Shown here in pieces: positions 62,003 to 64,000 of a stretch of 64,000 nt of DNA (position 1 is the stretch's first letter; each line of letters begins with the position of its first letter). A program made the position numbers and the translations under genes. The stretch is from an uncultured Methylocystaceae bacterium. Lineage in GTDB: Bacteria > Pseudomonadota > Alphaproteobacteria > Rhizobiales > Beijerinckiaceae. Under the pieces are notes generated by a model that saw only the letters and a list, made by a program, of their open reading frames with translations, searched no databases and had not been told where the DNA came from. The stretch covers positions 1 to 64,000 of the forward strand of contig CAIQCB010000033.1 in assembly GCA_903870245.1 (NCBI GenBank), given 5' to 3'.

Positions 62003-62941
62003 TCAGCGGCAATTCAGGAATTTCGACGCCCTGCAGGCGTCGGCGGCCTGTTTTGCGGCGGCAATTTCTTCCGGTTTCATGCCCTTTTCGAGGTAGTCGC
62101 GCAGCGCGCCGGCCTTTCGGTCGCCGTCGTTGGCGGCCAGCGTCGCCCACATATACCCCAGCCGGACGTTCTGCTCGACGCCCTGTCCGAAACCGTATTT
62201 CACGCCAAGAAAACCCTGGGCGATGGCGCTTCCTTGCGCGGCCGCCTTCTGGAAGAGTCTGAAGGCTTCGACGTAGTTTTTCGCCACGCCTTTTCCCTCC
62301 TCATACATCAGCGCAAGATCAACCTCTGCGCCCAAAACGCCCGCGTCAGCGGCCTTGCGATACCATTTCATAGCCTCCGTAAAATCCTGACCGACGCCTT
62401 CGCCGGTTGCATATTTATGGCCAAGATTGAAGGCGCCGCGAGGGTCGCCCTGTTCTGCGGCCTTTCGATACAGCTTGACGGCCTCGGCTTCGTCTTTGGG
62501 AATGCCTTCGCCTTTTGAATACATCAGGCCGAGATCGACTTGCGCGCCGGCAAGACCGGCGTCGGCGGCCAGTCGGTAGAATTTCGCCGCCTGGGCGTAA
62601 TCGCGCAATACGCCCAGTCCGGTTGCGTAAAAATAACCGATGCTGAACTGGGCATGGGCGTCGCCCTGGTCCGCCGCCTTGCGGAAAAATACAAGAGCCT
62701 GTTCATAGTCGCGCTTCAGGCCCCAGCCGTTTTCGAACATCAGGCCCGTGTAGTATTGCGCCCGGGCGTCGCCGTGTTCCGCCAGCGGCTTCAGTTCGCG
62801 CAGGGCGATGGCGTAGTCACGATTATCGAAAGCCGAAATGCCGCGTTGCAGGTTGGGGGCGGTCGCAGCCATCGCCGCGCCGCTTACCGCGAGAGCGCAC
62901 AGCGCCGAAACAAGGCACCGCGTCGACATTCCTAGAGCCAT
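62003..62941 (-). CDS. Exported Sel1-repeat protein
   Basis: A 312-residue protein with a signal peptide (about 5-25, STRCLVSALCALAVSGAAMA) and six Sel1-like repeats of about 36 residues from 50 to 270, each with the (A/G)xxxLGxxYxxGxGVxxDxxxAxxxYRKAAxxGxxxA pattern (for example AGLMFENGWGLKRDYEQALVFFRKAADQGDA region). Sel1 repeats form alpha-alpha solenoids for protein contacts; bacterial exported members include ExoR, which controls exopolysaccharide in rhizobia. It is divergent from no close gene. Whether it plays an ExoR-like role is unknown. Confidence 0.85.
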   Translation of the reverse strand: MALGMSTRCLVSALCALAVSGAAMAATAPNLQRGISAFDNRDYAIALRELKPLAEHGDARAQYYTGLMFENGWGLKRDYEQALVFFRKAADQGDAHAQFSIGYFYATGLGVLRDYAQAAKFYRLAADAGLAGAQVDLGLMYSKGEGIPKDEAEAVKLYRKAAEQGDPRGAFNLGHKYATGEGVGQDFTEAMKWYRKAADAGVLGAEVDLALMYEEGKGVAKNYVEAFRLFQKAAAQGSAIAQGFLGVKYGFGQGVEQNVRLGYMWATLAANDGDRKAGALRDYLEKGMKPEEIAAAKQAADACRASKFLNCR

Positions 62942-62999
62942 TTTGCCCCCTTAAGTTTCTTGTGTGGCGAGGCGCGCTAACCGTAGACGAAGAACTCAG

Positions 63000-63737
63000 T
63001 CAATTCGGTTCCGGATCGCCCCTGGATGAAGTCGCAGTGCGCTGCTCGAATGGTTGTCGGAACACCGGAAACAGCGCCATCAGAACCAGTCCCAGCGAAA
63101 ACAGGCACCAGATCGCCGGCACTTCATTGACGTTGCCGGTCAGTCGCGCTGCGAGCAGGGGACCGAAAATCGCGTGAAAGAGCGTGAAACGCCAGGCGCC
63201 ATAGAGCAACGGCACGAGGAATGCGACAATCATGTAGGACGGGAAACCCCATTCCAGCCCAATCATGCGGTCGACCCCGACCATCAGCCCATTGTAGGGA
63301 ATGTTCCACGCCAAATGCCAGTTGCCGGAAACGGTGCAAAGCCCCGTGCCGCAGAGATTGACGGTGGGCTCGCAATGACCGGCCCAGGCGAATGGATAGA
63401 GCTGCAACAGCATAATCGCCGAGGAAATTCCGCAAGCCGTATAAACCGGAATTCGGGCGCGGGCGCGGATGGCGGGCGACACCAGTTCGAGAGAGAAGGC
63501 GTTGATGAAAAAGGGCTGGAAGACGATGTGCAGGATGGAGAGCAGCGTAACGGCCTGATTGATCGGATTATCGCACTGGTTGATGACCATATAGCCTGCA
63601 AATTGCAGAGCCTCCATCAGGGTAAACCAGGCGATGGCGACCGGAAAGGCCGTGGGCTCTCCCCGCCGAACAGTCACGACGGTCGCCACCACGCCTACAC
63701 CGACAATTGCTCCGGAAACTCCCGGTCCCCAACACAT
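63000..63737 (-). CDS. DUF5765 family membrane protein
   Basis: A 245-residue protein with seven hydrophobic segments, starting MCWGPGVSGAIVGVGVVATVVTV, close to the MCWSPEVS start of DUF5765 proteins. Cys residues are in NQCDNPINQAV, GHCEPTVNLCGTGLC and others, suggesting redox or metal sites. Other features: HIVFQPFFINAFSLEL and WHLAWNIPYNGLMV. The function is unknown. It is 59 bases upstream of the Sel1 gene on the same strand, so the two may be one transcript. Confidence 0.75.
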   Translation of the reverse strand: MCWGPGVSGAIVGVGVVATVVTVRRGEPTAFPVAIAWFTLMEALQFAGYMVINQCDNPINQAVTLLSILHIVFQPFFINAFSLELVSPAIRARARIPVYTACGISSAIMLLQLYPFAWAGHCEPTVNLCGTGLCTVSGNWHLAWNIPYNGLMVGVDRMIGLEWGFPSYMIVAFLVPLLYGAWRFTLFHAIFGPLLAARLTGNVNEVPAIWCLFSLGLVLMALFPVFRQPFEQRTATSSRGDPEPN

Positions 63738-64000
63738 TGCCCACCCTCCCTCTCTATTTTGATCAGGATGCAGAGGTTAAGCAGCTTTTGCAACCGCTCC
63801 GGGCCGATGGGCGATCGTCGTTCCGGGTCCACCCGAGAGACGCTGCTGAAGAGACGCTTGATTCTCGGCGTCGCCTCCCGTAACCTTCTCCGAAATAACG
63901 GGGTGCAAAATGCGAGGCTTTCCCGTCGTATATGTGGCGCCGGGGACGTCGCGGGGCTAGCTCCGCGGACCGTGTCAGGCGCTTGAGCAGGGCCCCGCGA
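63738..64000. other. Window end, no gene seen
   Basis: No supported gene. A plus-strand frame through this stretch is the antisense shadow of the DUF5765 gene and its leader. The last 100 bases are GC-rich and contain GCGGGGCTAGCTCCGCG (63950-63966), a small palindrome that might be a terminator end of a gene outside the window. Confidence 0.4.

Noticed and set aside
63054-63986. 310-codon plus-strand frame at the window end
   Set aside because: It is antisense to the DUF5765 gene and Arg/Gln/His-rich, typical of a shadow frame.

Overview
The window looks like chromosomal DNA of an alphaproteobacterium of the order Hyphomicrobiales (Rhizobiales), probably near the Beijerinckiaceae/Methylocystaceae. 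The reasons are the family content (class II DAHP synthase, DUF1467, DUF1491, DUF5765, DUF4239, HvrA-like H-NS, long ChrA), the gene pairs rpiA-gor, mce-DUF1467, proA-nadD, ftsY-yciB and ldt-small ORF-xerD, and GC-rich coding sequence with dominant C/G third positions. The genus is an inference. There is no rRNA, CRISPR array, prophage or complete insertion sequence.

Layout. 1-2.3 kb: an AT-rich accessory edge with the end of an IS5-type transposase, a DUF4239 membrane protein and an H-NS-like regulator. 2.7-14.2 kb: mostly housekeeping, with a tRNA-Val, gph, rpiA-gor, an acyltransferase, class II DAHP synthase, a short glutamyl-tRNA synthetase followed by chrA, a NnrU-family gene and mce-DUF1467. 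14.3-25.5 kb: an orphan glycosyltransferase, a class I aminotransferase, several exported proteins, ettA, an LprI-domain protein, a TesA-like esterase, purD and a large two-barrel outer-membrane protein. 25.5-27.6 kb: an AT-rich, gene-poor stretch with a secreted Asn/Ser/Thr-rich protein, an IS21 istA remnant and a multi-hairpin element next to tRNA-Glu. 27.8-33 kb: proA-nadD, rimO (with a possible 21-codon membrane peptide upstream) and an orphan fabH.

33.3-39.6 kb is the most coherent functional unit: a seven-gene, tightly overlapping MoxR-Bat operon (MoxR AAA ATPase, DUF58, DUF4381-like, vWA, degenerate vWA, TPR, BatD-like). It is followed by two regulators, a winged-helix protein and a WYL protein with a clean palindrome upstream. 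42-46.4 kb: DUF1491, a peptidoglycan-binding protein, two small or coiled-coil proteins and lepA. 46.5-50.5 kb: a minus-strand run of DMT transporter, methyltransferase, enoyl-CoA hydratase, MOSC protein, a frameshifted redoxin gene and a small Cys-rich exported protein. 50.8-53.3 kb: a small-ORF region poor in recognisable genes. 53.4-58.8 kb: ftsY-yciB, an L,D-transpeptidase, a 47-aa membrane protein, xerD and a RhlE-type helicase. 59-64 kb: a lipoprotein, a class III adenylyl cyclase, two small proteins, a Sel1-repeat protein and a DUF5765 membrane protein.

No fully novel multi-gene system can be proven from sequence alone. The best leads are the MoxR-Bat operon with its altered MIDAS subunit, the possible small RNA ending at the strong terminator near 13.4 kb, the multi-hairpin element beside tRNA-Glu, the WYL regulator with its palindrome, and the one-base-disrupted redoxin gene.
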